Assembly: GCA_046542845.1 (NCBI GenBank)
Contig: JBKHAN010000003.1
Coordinates: forward strand, 30,727 to 94,726
Direction: 5' to 3'
Length of the DNA: 64,000 nucleotides
DNA from: SKKC01 sp046542845
GTDB lineage: Bacteria > Spirochaetota > Spirochaetia > DSM-27196 > SKKC01
Part shown: one piece after another, positions 1-9,377 of the stretch
Layout: each line of letters opens with the position of its first letter
Numbering within the stretch: the first letter of the stretch is position 1
Translations under genes and position numbers: made by a program
The notes under the pieces: generated by a model
Database searches by the model: none
What the model saw: only the letters and a program-made list of their open reading frames with translations
What the model was told of the DNA's origin: nothing

Positions 1-411
1 CTTTCCGTGTTCTTCGCGGAACTTGGCACCTTCCTCGATCAGGCCGTCGATCCACGGGAGAAGCTTCCGTGCGGCGTGGTCGGTATGCAGTACAACCGCA
101 ACGCCGTAAACCTTGCTGAGAATATGCACGTGCTGTGCACCGGCAACGGCACCGGCTATCGCGGCCCGTTCCCCGGCATTATCCAGAAACTTGCCGGCGT
201 TAAAGTGAGCTCCTCCGTTTGAGAACTGCACAATTATCGGGGCATTGGCTTCCTTTGCAGCCTGCATCGCCGAGTTGAGGCTGCTTGAGCCAATGACGTT
301 GTAGGCGGGCAGCGCGCACTGCGCCTCACGGCAGTATGCATACAGATCAATGAGATCCTGTCCGGTGACTACACCGGGTTTCAATTTGAGTTTAGAACCG
401 ACTTTATTCAT
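1..411 (-). CDS. fbaA: Class II fructose-bisphosphate aldolase, N-terminal part (cut by window edge)
   Basis: Only the first 137 codons lie in the window; the gene continues beyond base 1. The protein is the zinc-dependent aldolase of glycolysis and gluconeogenesis, which cleaves fructose-1,6-bisphosphate to dihydroxyacetone phosphate and glyceraldehyde-3-phosphate. The reading frame has the typical opening KPGVVTGQDL, then ALPAYN, APIIVQFSNGGA, GAQHVHILSKVYGV and the zinc/catalytic segment VVLHTDHAARKLLPWIDGL. This matches the larger, E. coli FbaA-like subclass and not the shorter GatY-like one. The ATG at 409-411 follows a clear GAAGGAG ribosome site. It is transcribed away from the PAS kinase gene's 3' end. 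Confidence 0.93.
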   Translation of the reverse strand, partial: MNKVGSKLKLKPGVVTGQDLIDLYAYCREAQCALPAYNVIGSSSLNSAMQAAKEANAPIIVQFSNGGAHFNAGKFLDNAGERAAIAGAVAGAQHVHILSKVYGVAVVLHTDHAARKLLPWIDGLIEEGAKFREEHGK

Positions 412-496
412 GGTTATGTCTCCTTCGTTCATTCTTCGTTCTTGCCACGGTATGCTACCATACTTGCTGCAGCGTCCACCACCCGTGAGGCGGCCG

Positions 497-1558
497 CTAC
501 TGCATTTTCGCCATCTCAAATCGCAGCGTGTGTCCGGCGGGGTTCAAGCCAACCGAATATTCTCCACGCAACGTCGTTGTGAGCACCGTCAACAAACGCT
601 CAAGCGCTGGATCGGTCTGTGGTCGCCGCGGCTGCCTTTCGTGTGCATCACCGGCCCGGACAAAGACCGAAAGCTCCACGTCCGCGCGATCGAGGCGGGT
701 CAGTGATACCCGTAACACCGGTGCATAGGAGCTTCCCTCGTAGGCCTGCATCAGATCGGCGAGAAACTCCACAAGCAGCAGACCGCATGCGGAGGCCTGG
801 TCTACGCGCAACTCCATGGGCTGGACATCCGTGGATATATGGGGCGGCGTTCCGCTTTTCAGATACTCGGAGGCCACGTGTACCACACCTCGGACGTACT
901 TCGACATAGACACCGAAATAGGAGTGTCCGCGTGTTCAAAGGCGTTACTGACGAGCGCGAGGGCCCGGACATGCACGTGCATGCGTGTCTGCTGGGCCGG
1001 CGAGGGATTATCCTCGCGCAGACGCACAATAGCGGACAGGAGCTGGAGACTCTCACCGACACGCTGATGGACACGGCGAAGCACGCGATTGTTGCGCTCA
1101 ACGAGGTCATGATACCGCTGTTCGGCGATGACCCGCTCGGACACGTCTCGCCCGATCGCGTCAATGCATATGAGTGTACCCCGTCGGTTCCACACGCCGC
1201 GAAACCGCTCCTCTACCCACACAATGCGTCCGTCCCGTGCGGTCCAGCGCACCACAGTGGGACCCGAGGGAATAACGCCCCGCTTCAGGCCCTCGAGTAT
1301 CACGTAGTCTTCGGGATGGACAAGTCGCCCTAACAGACGCGGCACGGTGTACCAGTCTGAAACCGGGTATCCAAGCACACGTTCCACCGCTTCGTTCGCG
1401 AACTCAACCCGCTCGGTTGGATGTACCCTGTAGCGAAAGAAAACGTCGCTGCCGGTGCGGGCCATAAACTCGGCAATTCCGCGACGACGGCTGCGATTGA
1501 AGAGATCGGTCAAACTACCGGGTATTCGGGGTATGAATGGTACCTGCACAGCGCTCAA
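497..1558 (-). CDS. PAS-domain sensor with a degenerate HisKA_2-type histidine kinase region
   Basis: The 353-residue protein has no membrane segment. A PAS domain fills about residues 35-150 (FANEAVERVLGY, HPEDY, GRDVSERVIAEQRYHDLVERN). A helix resembling the HisKA_2/HWE dimerisation box follows, about 155-210, then a region with the length of an ATPase domain, 215-350. The usual EIHHRVKNNLQ box reads RVHQRVGESLQ at 163-172, so the His directly before Arg is Gln and the KNN is lost. The N-box equivalent reads EFLADLMQAYE, without the expected Asn. I infer a PAS signalling protein with impaired or absent kinase activity. The annotated start is TTG; GTG at 1549 is an alternative. It is divergent from the HtpX-like gene. 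Confidence 0.75.
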   Translation of the reverse strand: MSAVQVPFIPRIPGSLTDLFNRSRRRGIAEFMARTGSDVFFRYRVHPTERVEFANEAVERVLGYPVSDWYTVPRLLGRLVHPEDYVILEGLKRGVIPSGPTVVRWTARDGRIVWVEERFRGVWNRRGTLICIDAIGRDVSERVIAEQRYHDLVERNNRVLRRVHQRVGESLQLLSAIVRLREDNPSPAQQTRMHVHVRALALVSNAFEHADTPISVSMSKYVRGVVHVASEYLKSGTPPHISTDVQPMELRVDQASACGLLLVEFLADLMQAYEGSSYAPVLRVSLTRLDRADVELSVFVRAGDAHERQPRRPQTDPALERLLTVLTTTLRGEYSVGLNPAGHTLRFEMAKMQ

Positions 1559-1611
1559 GTCTAATCCGGGTCGACGAGCTGCACAAGCGCGGAGTATTGT
1601 TACAGGCAGCT

Positions 1612-2463
1612 ATGAACATACTCGCGGCAGAAGTCCGAAGACGAAAACTCTTTGCACTCATTCGAACGGTGTTCCTCGCCGTGCTGATCGCGATACCGTT
1701 TGTTGTCATAGGACGCTCGGTTCTCGGCACCGCCGGGTTTTTTGCCCTTGGCATCGGCATCTGGTTTTTATCGTTGAACGCCGGCCGGCGCAGCGCGTCA
1801 ACCTATCTCTCGGGGGCCGTTCCGCTTCGCTATTACGAAGCGCCGCAGCTGCACGAGATCGTGGGATCGCTGAGCACCCGAGCGGGACTGACGAGCGTAC
1901 CCATGCTCTACCTTGTGCGCAGCAGGACCCCGAACGCAGCAACGATCGGACGACGGGACGAACCGATTATTATCGTTACCGAAGGTCTTTTGAGCATACT
2001 TTCGGTCCGCGAAATAACGGGTGTACTCGCCCACGAGATCGCCCATATACGCAACAACGATCTTCAGGTGTTCGTGTTCGCAGAGATCATGAAACAGTTG
2101 ACCATGGCGCTTTCCCGCTTCGTATGGTTTCTTCTGCTTATCCAGCTGCCCTTCATTCTGTTCACCGGACTGGTAATTCCCATGCGCCTGATTCTCTGGC
2201 TTGCCGCCGCGCCCGTGGTTGTATTCGTGCTGCAGCTGGCGCTCCTGAGGACGCGCGAGTTCGCAGCCGACCTCGGCGCGGTAGAGCTGACGAACGACCC
2301 GGAGGGCCTCGCGGCTGCCCTCTACCGTGTATCAAACCCGGTGCGGAGCGTGTTCGGCATACTGCTTCCGGTGCCGCAGCAGGCGGAAAACACGCTGTTT
2401 CGCACCCATCCTGCGGTTGAGACGCGTATCAGCCGCCTCCTTGAGCTCAGCCGACGGGAGTAG
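1612..2463 (+). CDS. htpX: HtpX-like M48 family membrane zinc metalloprotease
   Basis: The protein is 283 residues, close to the usual size of HtpX (about 290). It has two N-terminal hydrophobic segments (about residues 15-55), the zinc motif HEIAH at 141-145, two more hydrophobic segments (165-210) and the third zinc ligand in EFAAD near 216. HtpX degrades damaged membrane proteins with its active site facing the cytoplasm. The ATG at 1612 is chosen because the frame upstream lacks the family's hydrophobic start; the nearest GGAG lies rather far upstream, so a start further 5' (1537) is not excluded. It is transcribed toward the RsbU-type phosphatase gene 57 bases downstream. Confidence 0.88.
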   Translation: MNILAAEVRRRKLFALIRTVFLAVLIAIPFVVIGRSVLGTAGFFALGIGIWFLSLNAGRRSASTYLSGAVPLRYYEAPQLHEIVGSLSTRAGLTSVPMLYLVRSRTPNAATIGRRDEPIIIVTEGLLSILSVREITGVLAHEIAHIRNNDLQVFVFAEIMKQLTMALSRFVWFLLLIQLPFILFTGLVIPMRLILWLAAAPVVVFVLQLALLRTREFAADLGAVELTNDPEGLAAALYRVSNPVRSVFGILLPVPQQAENTLFRTHPAVETRISRLLELSRRE

Positions 2464-2520
2464 TCACTGAGCGGAACCGCGGCCGACGGGGAAACACATG
2501 CATGACACGCACAGGGCGGA

Positions 2521-4959
2521 ATGACTACAATGCACCCTTGGAAGACACGTGTGGGATTTAAAGTTCATCAATCTGCCAGTTCGATACGCGAAGCCCGGGA
2601 CTTACGACGATTTCTCGATGTCGTAGCATCGGCCTCCATCCCCCGCATTCTCACGCTTAGCGGAGTCGGGCTCGCAGTCTATGCCGCGCTGGTACCGGTG
2701 GTGCTCAAGGTCGAGGCTACACATGTCGCGTTCTGGCTTCCCATCTTCGGAGCGCTGGCCTGCCTGGGCTTATGGCTGGTTCGACGCTTCGGTATGATCG
2801 GACGCCGCCACGTACATCGACTGGCTTTTACCGTTCTCGTCATTGTAAGCGTAAATATCGCGCTCCCACTTTACGTCCTTGGTGAACCGGGGTACGTCGT
2901 CGCCGTTGCGTTACTCATTGTCGTGGTCGCAATTGTGTTCCTGCGGGGCAAGTGGTACTGGATAGCGCTCTGCTTTACCATGCTTGTTTCCGTAGCGGCG
3001 ATCTCCCCGCACTGGGACGAGCTTGACGGCGCAGCGGAGCTGTGGCTGATCATGGCGGTGGTTGTCAGCGTGTCGTTGCATCGGGTGCTCTCGCGCAACT
3101 TCCAGTGGCTGGGGACGCAGAGACGCCTCCTGAAAGCCGCAGCCGGAGAGGCAGAACGCGGGCGCGAACGCCTGCGAATCTCCGAAGGCTTCGCGAATGC
3201 CGTCAGCACCATATCCGCGAGACTCATCAACCTGGAGATAGAACGGATAGACGAGCAGATAGACCAGGCGCTGGGTGTAATCGCCCGATACTGCGACGTG
3301 GACCGCTGCAGCGTCTATATGGTGGACGATCGTGCAGGCATCATGAAAAACGCCCACGAGTGGCATACCCCGGGTGTACAGACCCTGAACCAGCTTTTCG
3401 ACGGCGTGGTGCCACTGGACCGTTTCCCCTGGATCAGGCGGCGACTGCAACTGCTCGAGACGGTGGAGCTTTCATCGGTCGAGGATCTGCCGGACGAAGC
3501 AGTCGCAGAGCGGGAACTGGTACACGAGCTTGGTATCAAGAGCTTGCTGCTGGTGCCGATTTCGAACGAAGGGCACATCAAAGGCTTTTTTGAGCTCTCG
3601 AATACCATCGACGAAGTGCACTGGAACCAGTCGTTTCGGAATATCCTGCAGATCGCAGCCCAGAGTTTTTCCAATGCCCTTGTGCGGAAAGACATGGAGC
3701 AAAGACTTCGCGATCACATAACGCAGCGTCGCGAGGCTGAACGCAAGGCAGAGAAGCTACGGCGGATGGAAGCAGAGATGGGGTCACGGATTCAGCGAAC
3801 GCTGCTGTTTGGCGACATCCCGAGCGACACGCATCCGCTCGCCGTGCACGCATCGACCAGGCCAAGCCGAAGTGTCGACGGGGATTTCTTCGAGTTTATC
3901 GCCGGAGATCCCGGCCTGGACGTACTCATAGGCGACGTTATGGGTAAGGGTACCCCCGCAGCGCTCGTTGCTGCCGCGGCAAAGTCGCGATTCTGGCAGG
4001 CCATCGTCGGGCTCCAGTCCGTCTCCGAGCCGAATCGGCGCCCTTCGCCGGCGGAGATTGTCGAATCGGTATCCGGGGCTATGAGCTTCGAACTCCTTGA
4101 GCTGAACACGTTTTTCACCCTGTCCTACGCCCGTTTCGACGTCGAACGCGCTATCTGTCGCGTGGTCGACTGTGGCCACCCGCCGCTGCTGCGATTCAGC
4201 CGGCGTACGAACACCTGCGAGTGGCTTCGAGGCGTAAACCTGCCTCTCGGAATGCACGAGTCGGAGATCTACCGGGAACTTGTTCTCCCCCTCGAACCCG
4301 GCGACGTGTTCGTCGCGTATTCGGACGGTGTCACCGAGGCAACATCCCCGGGCGGAGAGCAGTTCGGGTATCTCAGGCTTGCAAACACGGTTCAGGACGC
4401 CGTCGGTTCCGGTTGTGCAAAGAGTATCGTCGCCGCAATAGAGAATGCGGTGAAGGATTTCACGGGTGATGCGGGGCCCGCAGACGATGTGACCTGTGCG
4501 GTTACCTGCATCGAGCATGAGTACACCGCAGCCGAGGTTCTGGCCGATTTCAGGGTGAACCTTGAGGCCACCGACCGGGGCTTCGACGATACCGAGGCGG
4601 AGCTCGCGGGGGCGCTGCACGAGCTGAGCGCGAGAAACGGCGTGCACGTGGCGGTCGACAGCATTACAAATGGACTTCGGGCGGCTTTGACCAACATTGT
4701 CCGGCATGCCTACCGTGGCTTCGAATCCGGTGCCATCGATATTTCATTGCGCGCACGGGAAAACTGCGTCATGCTTGCTTTAACACATAATGGACGTCCG
4801 TTCGACCCTGCTTCGCAGGTGCGAGGGGGACGCGTCGTGCGGGGTAAAGGCTCGGGATTGCACGTTATGGAAGAAAGCTTTGACTCGGTAGCGTATACCT
4901 ACTCTCATGGTGGCACACAACACCTGTATCTCACGAGCTACAGCGTGGAGGCTGTTTAG
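2521..4959 (+). CDS. Membrane GAF-PP2C (RsbU/SpoIIE) serine phosphatase with C-terminal RsbW-like ATPase domain
   Basis: An 812-residue signalling protein. About six hydrophobic helices fill residues 40-190, then a linker helix, a GAF domain at about 220-395 and a short coiled coil. The PP2C/SpoIIE phosphatase (435-665) shows the metal Asp in VDGDFFEF (~453), IGDVMGKGTPAAL (~470), GHPPLLRF, YSDGVTEA (~600) and DDVTCAVT (~655). The C-terminus, 680-810, is an RsbW-like GHKL ATPase (NIVRHAYRG, RGKGSGLHVM). Such proteins dephosphorylate STAS antagonists in partner-switching cascades. Having phosphatase and anti-sigma-kinase-like domains in one chain suggests a self-contained switch. A plausible partner in the window is the STAS protein at 48297-48848. 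The stop is immediately followed by the next gene's GTG. Confidence 0.9.
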   Translation: MTTMHPWKTRVGFKVHQSASSIREARDLRRFLDVVASASIPRILTLSGVGLAVYAALVPVVLKVEATHVAFWLPIFGALACLGLWLVRRFGMIGRRHVHRLAFTVLVIVSVNIALPLYVLGEPGYVVAVALLIVVVAIVFLRGKWYWIALCFTMLVSVAAISPHWDELDGAAELWLIMAVVVSVSLHRVLSRNFQWLGTQRRLLKAAAGEAERGRERLRISEGFANAVSTISARLINLEIERIDEQIDQALGVIARYCDVDRCSVYMVDDRAGIMKNAHEWHTPGVQTLNQLFDGVVPLDRFPWIRRRLQLLETVELSSVEDLPDEAVAERELVHELGIKSLLLVPISNEGHIKGFFELSNTIDEVHWNQSFRNILQIAAQSFSNALVRKDMEQRLRDHITQRREAERKAEKLRRMEAEMGSRIQRTLLFGDIPSDTHPLAVHASTRPSRSVDGDFFEFIAGDPGLDVLIGDVMGKGTPAALVAAAAKSRFWQAIVGLQSVSEPNRRPSPAEIVESVSGAMSFELLELNTFFTLSYARFDVERAICRVVDCGHPPLLRFSRRTNTCEWLRGVNLPLGMHESEIYRELVLPLEPGDVFVAYSDGVTEATSPGGEQFGYLRLANTVQDAVGSGCAKSIVAAIENAVKDFTGDAGPADDVTCAVTCIEHEYTAAEVLADFRVNLEATDRGFDDTEAELAGALHELSARNGVHVAVDSITNGLRAALTNIVRHAYRGFESGAIDISLRARENCVMLALTHNGRPFDPASQVRGGRVVRGKGSGLHVMEESFDSVAYTYSHGGTQHLYLTSYSVEAV

Positions 4960-4960
4960 G

Positions 4961-6802
4961 GTGGCGCTGACCACACACCTTGCGGGTCAGGAGGGGGTCG
5001 ATCCGGAGCGAATTCGAGCTTCCGAATCCGCTTCAATTGAGCTCCACATCTCGCTCGAGGACGCGTTGATCGTGTACGGCGGTCTTGATCCGGAACGTAC
5101 CATTCGCGCCAGTGCGAAGGATCTCGGCCTCCGCTTCGTGTCCAATCCGATCGAGTCGATTATGCCGGGGATAGACGCAGGTGTGGCACACAGAATCGGA
5201 TGGCGCTCGGTGCTTCGGGTTGGCGCCCTGCCCTTGTACCGGGAGGGTAGCAGGCTCGTAGTCCTCACCTCGAGGGGCAATAACCGTCCTGCCGCGAACC
5301 ACTTTGCCGAGGTGTTCGGCATCGACGACACAGAGGAAATCCTCACCACGCGTTCGCGGTTCATACGATCGGTGGAACACGTATTTGCCCGACAGCTGGA
5401 AACCGAAGCGACATCGACGCACGCGAGAAAACGCCCCGATGAGAGCGCGAAACGGGTACTGAGCAGGGGGCAGTTGGTCGGAATCCTGATGCTGCTCGCT
5501 GCCGTTGTTGCGGGCATCTCTACGACGGGACTGCCGCTTCTGCACGCGCTCATTCTGCTCAGCTCCGCCGTGTACGTTGGCGTTATCGCGTTCAGGTTTT
5601 TTGCCAGCGCATCGGGCAATCTCGACAGTATCGTGGTCGACGTGTCACCAGAGGAAGCCCAGGAGAGTTCCGCCGTTGATCTACCGGTCTACACTATTCT
5701 TCTCCCGCTGTATCGGGAACCGTCTGCGGTATCGCGGCTCGTACAAGGCGTGAAACGGCTCGACTATCCGCCCCACAAGCTGGATGTCATATTGCTTCTC
5801 GAAGAAGACGACCTCCAGACGCAGGCCGCGGTCGAAGACGCGCAGGTACCCGCATACTGGACGGTTCTTCGCGTACCCCTCGGGTATCCCCGAACGAAAG
5901 CCAGGGCGTGCAACTACGGACTGCACTTCGCGCGCGGCACGTATTGTGTGGTGTACGACGCCGAGGATCTGCCGGACCATGACCAACTGCGAAAGACGGT
6001 CGCCGCGTTCGCCCGGGCGAGCTCGGCTACCATGTGCTTTCAGTCGCTCCTTCGATACACGGGCACCAACCACAACGTGCTCACGCGGCTTTTTTCCATG
6101 GAATATCATTACCTGTTCGATTTCATGACGCCCGGGCTCTACGCGATGTCACTGCCCGTCCCGGTGGCCGGCTCGAGCAATCACTTCAACACCGACAAAC
6201 TCCGGGCGCTCGGGGCCTGGGACGCGTATAACACGACAGAACACATCGATCTCGGCATACGCATCGCGGTAGAGAGGCAATCTGTCGGTGTTCTCAGAAG
6301 CACGACATACGAAGATGCTAACGGAGCCGTCTGGAACTGGATACGGCAGCGGACGCGTCGCCTCAAAGGGCAGCTTCACACCTTTCTCATATACAACCGC
6401 AATCCCGTGAAGACACTCCGGAATCTGGGCATCCGTGGATGGCTGGGTTTCATGCTGTTTGTCGGCGGTACTCCGTTAGTATACCTTGCGGCACCTGTTC
6501 TGTGGGCTGTCGTTGTATTCGGGCTGCTTGCACGAGCCGGAATGCTCCTTCCGGTCATAACGCCGCTGGTAATGTATCTGTCGGTTACATCGCTCATGCT
6601 CGGAAACGTTCTGTCGGTATACATGCTTATGCTCGGATCGTTTCACCGCAGGCAGTACCGACTGATCCCCTACGCGATCCTGACCCCGGCTTACCAGGTT
6701 CTTCACTCACTCGCGGCATGGAGAGCGTTGTGGCAACTGTTCCGCCGGCCACATTTCTGGGACAAAACCGATCACAACGGTACCGGCAAGGATACACAAT
6801 GA
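4961..6802 (+). CDS. Family 2 glycosyltransferase, BcsA/NfrB-like, with cytoplasmic N-terminal domain
   Basis: A 613-residue membrane glycosyltransferase. About 165 soluble residues come first and may correspond to the N-terminal MshEN-type domain of NfrB-like transferases, though its motifs are not clear. Two membrane helices follow (170-215), then a GT-A domain opening with PVYTILLPLYRE, the DxD-type DAED near 332, FNTDKLRALGAWD, TEHIDLG and QRTRRLKGQ (the QxxRW position, with Arg for Trp). Three or four helices follow near the C-terminus. The fold is that of processive synthases adding sugars during export. GTG at 4961 is chosen because GGAGG lies nine bases upstream; ATG at 4907 would overlap the phosphatase gene. 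Its stop overlaps the next ATG by four bases, so the two are coupled. Confidence 0.86.
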   Translation: MALTTHLAGQEGVDPERIRASESASIELHISLEDALIVYGGLDPERTIRASAKDLGLRFVSNPIESIMPGIDAGVAHRIGWRSVLRVGALPLYREGSRLVVLTSRGNNRPAANHFAEVFGIDDTEEILTTRSRFIRSVEHVFARQLETEATSTHARKRPDESAKRVLSRGQLVGILMLLAAVVAGISTTGLPLLHALILLSSAVYVGVIAFRFFASASGNLDSIVVDVSPEEAQESSAVDLPVYTILLPLYREPSAVSRLVQGVKRLDYPPHKLDVILLLEEDDLQTQAAVEDAQVPAYWTVLRVPLGYPRTKARACNYGLHFARGTYCVVYDAEDLPDHDQLRKTVAAFARASSATMCFQSLLRYTGTNHNVLTRLFSMEYHYLFDFMTPGLYAMSLPVPVAGSSNHFNTDKLRALGAWDAYNTTEHIDLGIRIAVERQSVGVLRSTTYEDANGAVWNWIRQRTRRLKGQLHTFLIYNRNPVKTLRNLGIRGWLGFMLFVGGTPLVYLAAPVLWAVVVFGLLARAGMLLPVITPLVMYLSVTSLMLGNVLSVYMLMLGSFHRRQYRLIPYAILTPAYQVLHSLAAWRALWQLFRRPHFWDKTDHNGTGKDTQ

Positions 6803-8157
6803 ACCGGGCCCGACGCGCCATTTTTCCGGTTATTCCCAATCGACGTCGTTTCGTCTCTGTCCTGCTCCTGCTCCTGCCGCTGCTTACGGCCGCCGGTTAC
6901 GCGGCGATGCACCTGGGGTACTATCCCGTCAGGTTAATGCAGCTCGCGGGACTGGCACGCATTGGCACATCTGCTTCGGTTACGCAGCAGTCTGAAGTAC
7001 TTCCGGTATCACCCCCGTTGTCGTTTCTTCTGTTCATCCTTCTCAGAAACCCCATGCTGATCTCGGGTCTGATCGGAGCCGTCCTGATCGGCTACCTGGT
7101 TTACTACGTTACGTCCTACCCGAACGCGCCGGTCCTGAAAGTCGTCCTGTCTACCTACATCCTGTTCTCGCCATCAATGCTGCTGCTTGTGCTTTTCGAG
7201 ATGGAGTGGGCTGCCTTCCTGACGCTTGGGTTTTTTGCGAATTATTTTGTTCTGGAGTTCTACCGGCAGGAACACAGCTTTTTTCTTTTCATGTGCGGGC
7301 TGTGTATTGGAGCCATGTACCTGATTGTTCCGGAGTTTCTGCTTGTCATGCCCTTTCTGGTCCTCGGGCTCGGCTTTATGTTCCGAAGGTTCGGCCGCAC
7401 GCTTATCTATTCTGCCGTGCTCCTGTTCCCCGTGCTTTCTGCCGCGCTGTTATGGCCGCTTGTCGAGTGGTTTGTCAGCGGAACACTGATCTACCCGTTT
7501 CCCCGTTTCTCAACCTCCGTGCCACCCGACTACATCGCGACGAGTATTCGGGAGAGCGGTCCGGTTATAGCAGGATACTCAATACTCCTTGGTCTGACGC
7601 TTCGCACACGCAGTACCATGTTCCGTCCCGCGTACGCGATTCTCGGCGTTCCGCTCATGCTGTTACTCGGTGGCCTCTTGTGGGCTACCCCCGTTCCTAT
7701 CATCGTGCAGATACCGCTCTTAATGGTTAACCTTGTCATCCTTTATCCGTACCTGGATATGATGATATCGCGCAGGGTACTGCGTCCGGCGATCATTGCT
7801 TTGACGATTATCGCTGCGATATCCGGAACGCATACGCTGTTGGACCCGCCCGACTCGTTCCGGGCGGAGGTCGGTGCAACGATTCGGGGCGAAGGCGGCA
7901 ACATGAGCGAGTACGGACTGATAATGCAGCAGACCGGTACCGGGAGGATACTGCTCAGTCCGGCGACCGTTCACTTTGCATGGCTTATGGAAGATGTTCC
8001 CACATCGGATTTTCACTACCAGCGTTTTGCCGGACAGGCTGTCCCATCCGATGTGCAGTGGATCATTCTGAACCTGCCCGACCAGGAGCCGCCCGGGGTC
8101 CCCGGATTTGCCGAGCACTTCAGAACGGTTCACTATCGTGTGCTCAAGCGCACCTGA
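6799..8157 (+). CDS. Polytopic membrane protein of unknown function, partner of the glycosyltransferase
   Basis: 452 residues with about ten to twelve hydrophobic helices, starting with a Leu-rich one (about 20-40) and ending with a soluble C-terminal tail of about 110 residues after TIIAAISGTHTLLDPP. I recognise no family motif. The size and helix number resemble polymerase or flippase-type envelope proteins and some GT-C transferases, but no conserved Asp-Glu motif is obvious in the first loop, so the function stays open. The start is fixed by the ATGA overlap with the upstream glycosyltransferase stop, indicating translational coupling and probably a common complex in surface polysaccharide synthesis or export. 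Confidence 0.72.
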   Translation: MNRARRAIFPVIPNRRRFVSVLLLLLPLLTAAGYAAMHLGYYPVRLMQLAGLARIGTSASVTQQSEVLPVSPPLSFLLFILLRNPMLISGLIGAVLIGYLVYYVTSYPNAPVLKVVLSTYILFSPSMLLLVLFEMEWAAFLTLGFFANYFVLEFYRQEHSFFLFMCGLCIGAMYLIVPEFLLVMPFLVLGLGFMFRRFGRTLIYSAVLLFPVLSAALLWPLVEWFVSGTLIYPFPRFSTSVPPDYIATSIRESGPVIAGYSILLGLTLRTRSTMFRPAYAILGVPLMLLLGGLLWATPVPIIVQIPLLMVNLVILYPYLDMMISRRVLRPAIIALTIIAAISGTHTLLDPPDSFRAEVGATIRGEGGNMSEYGLIMQQTGTGRILLSPATVHFAWLMEDVPTSDFHYQRFAGQAVPSDVQWIILNLPDQEPPGVPGFAEHFRTVHYRVLKRT

Positions 8158-8229
8158 CGCCTGATTCAAAGAGTCCCCGGACGGAGCGTTGAACTTGTCG
8201 CGCCCGTCAAGGTTCCGTACATTCTTTAT

Positions 8230-9354
8230 ATGCGTATACTTCGAATTGCAGTTTTTTTCACGATCCCGGTCTTTTTCGCCATGGCCGCCGGAGCGCAGAG
8301 TTTCGACGAAGTGTATGAAAGCGAGGAGCTCTCGTTTCGGGTTGTGCTCGAAACAGATGGTCTGCAGAATCCGTGGTCACTCGCCTACCTTCCGGACGGC
8401 CGACTCCTCGTAACCGAGCGTCCAGGCCGCCTGAGCATAATCGACGACGGCCGTCGGACAGAGGTCACGGGGCTCCCGGACGTTGCTACTGTTGGGCAGG
8501 GTGGGTTGCTCGACGTCGAGCCGCATCCTTCCTACGAAGAGAACAACCTTATATACTTTACGTACGCTGCACGCGGCGAAGGTGGCGTGGGCACGGCCCT
8601 CGGCCGCGGACGACTTGACGGTTCGACCCTGCGCGACGTTGAGCAACTCTTTCTCATGAACAGGCTCAGCGATGCGGAACAGCATTTCGGGTCGCGCCTC
8701 GTCTTTCTCGACGACGGGACCATCCTGTTTACCATAGGAGACCGTGGAGCGCGCAATCGTGCGCAGCAATTCGAGGATCACGCGGGCGGGACAATTCGCC
8801 TCAACGACGACGGGAGCGTTCCGTCTGACAACCCGTGGATCGAGGACGATGACTACGCCGCCGAGTTGTATACGGTCGGGAACCGCAATTCGCAGGGCAT
8901 GACCATACACCCGGAGACACAGGAGGTGTGGCAGAGCGAACACGGCCCGCGAGGCGGGGACGAGTTGAACCTGATCCGGGCCGGCAGGAACTACGGGTGG
9001 CCGCTCGTATCGGAGGGGACCGAGTATTCGACCGGGGCTGCAATCGGCAGTGAGGAGGTCGAGGGAACCGTTGGCCCTGTCCATTACTGGGTGCCGGCGG
9101 TCGCACCGTCGGGCATGACCTTCTACACCGGCGACGCGTTTCCTGCGTGGGACGGCAATCTGTTTATGACGTCGCTGGTACAGCAACAGCTTCACAGACT
9201 GGTTCTGGACGGTGAGGACCTGGTGCACGAAGAAGTGCTTCTGACCGATCAAATCGGACGTATACGTGATATCGTCCAGGGTCCCGACGGACTCCTCCGA
9301 CTTGTGACCGACGAGCGCGACGGGGGCGTATACCGGCTCGAACCCGTTGAGTGA
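8230..9354 (+). CDS. PQQ-dependent soluble aldose sugar dehydrogenase (YliI/sGDH family), exported
   Basis: 374 residues. A signal peptide ends at about AGAQS (residue 23), placing the enzyme in the periplasm. The rest is a six-bladed propeller of the GSDH family: LQNPWSLAYLPDGRLLVTERPGRL, VGQGGLLDVEPHP with the likely catalytic His, HFGSRLVF, IGDRGARN, GNRNSQGM, SEHGPRGGDELNLI and NYGWPLVS. These cover the usual sugar, cofactor and calcium contacts. Members oxidise aldoses with pyrroloquinoline quinone, which many hosts do not make themselves; no PQQ synthesis gene is visible here. It lies 72 bases after the membrane protein and 23 bases before the EAL gene, all on one strand. Confidence 0.9.
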   Translation: MRILRIAVFFTIPVFFAMAAGAQSFDEVYESEELSFRVVLETDGLQNPWSLAYLPDGRLLVTERPGRLSIIDDGRRTEVTGLPDVATVGQGGLLDVEPHPSYEENNLIYFTYAARGEGGVGTALGRGRLDGSTLRDVEQLFLMNRLSDAEQHFGSRLVFLDDGTILFTIGDRGARNRAQQFEDHAGGTIRLNDDGSVPSDNPWIEDDDYAAELYTVGNRNSQGMTIHPETQEVWQSEHGPRGGDELNLIRAGRNYGWPLVSEGTEYSTGAAIGSEEVEGTVGPVHYWVPAVAPSGMTFYTGDAFPAWDGNLFMTSLVQQQLHRLVLDGEDLVHEEVLLTDQIGRIRDIVQGPDGLLRLVTDERDGGVYRLEPVE

Positions 9355-9377
9355 ACGAATAAAGGACAGCAAACCCT

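Noticed and set aside
6439..6798. Longer 5' extension of the polytopic membrane protein frame
   Set aside because: The extension runs inside the glycosyltransferase gene in another frame and has no protein-like features; the ATGA overlap at 6799 is a natural coupled start.
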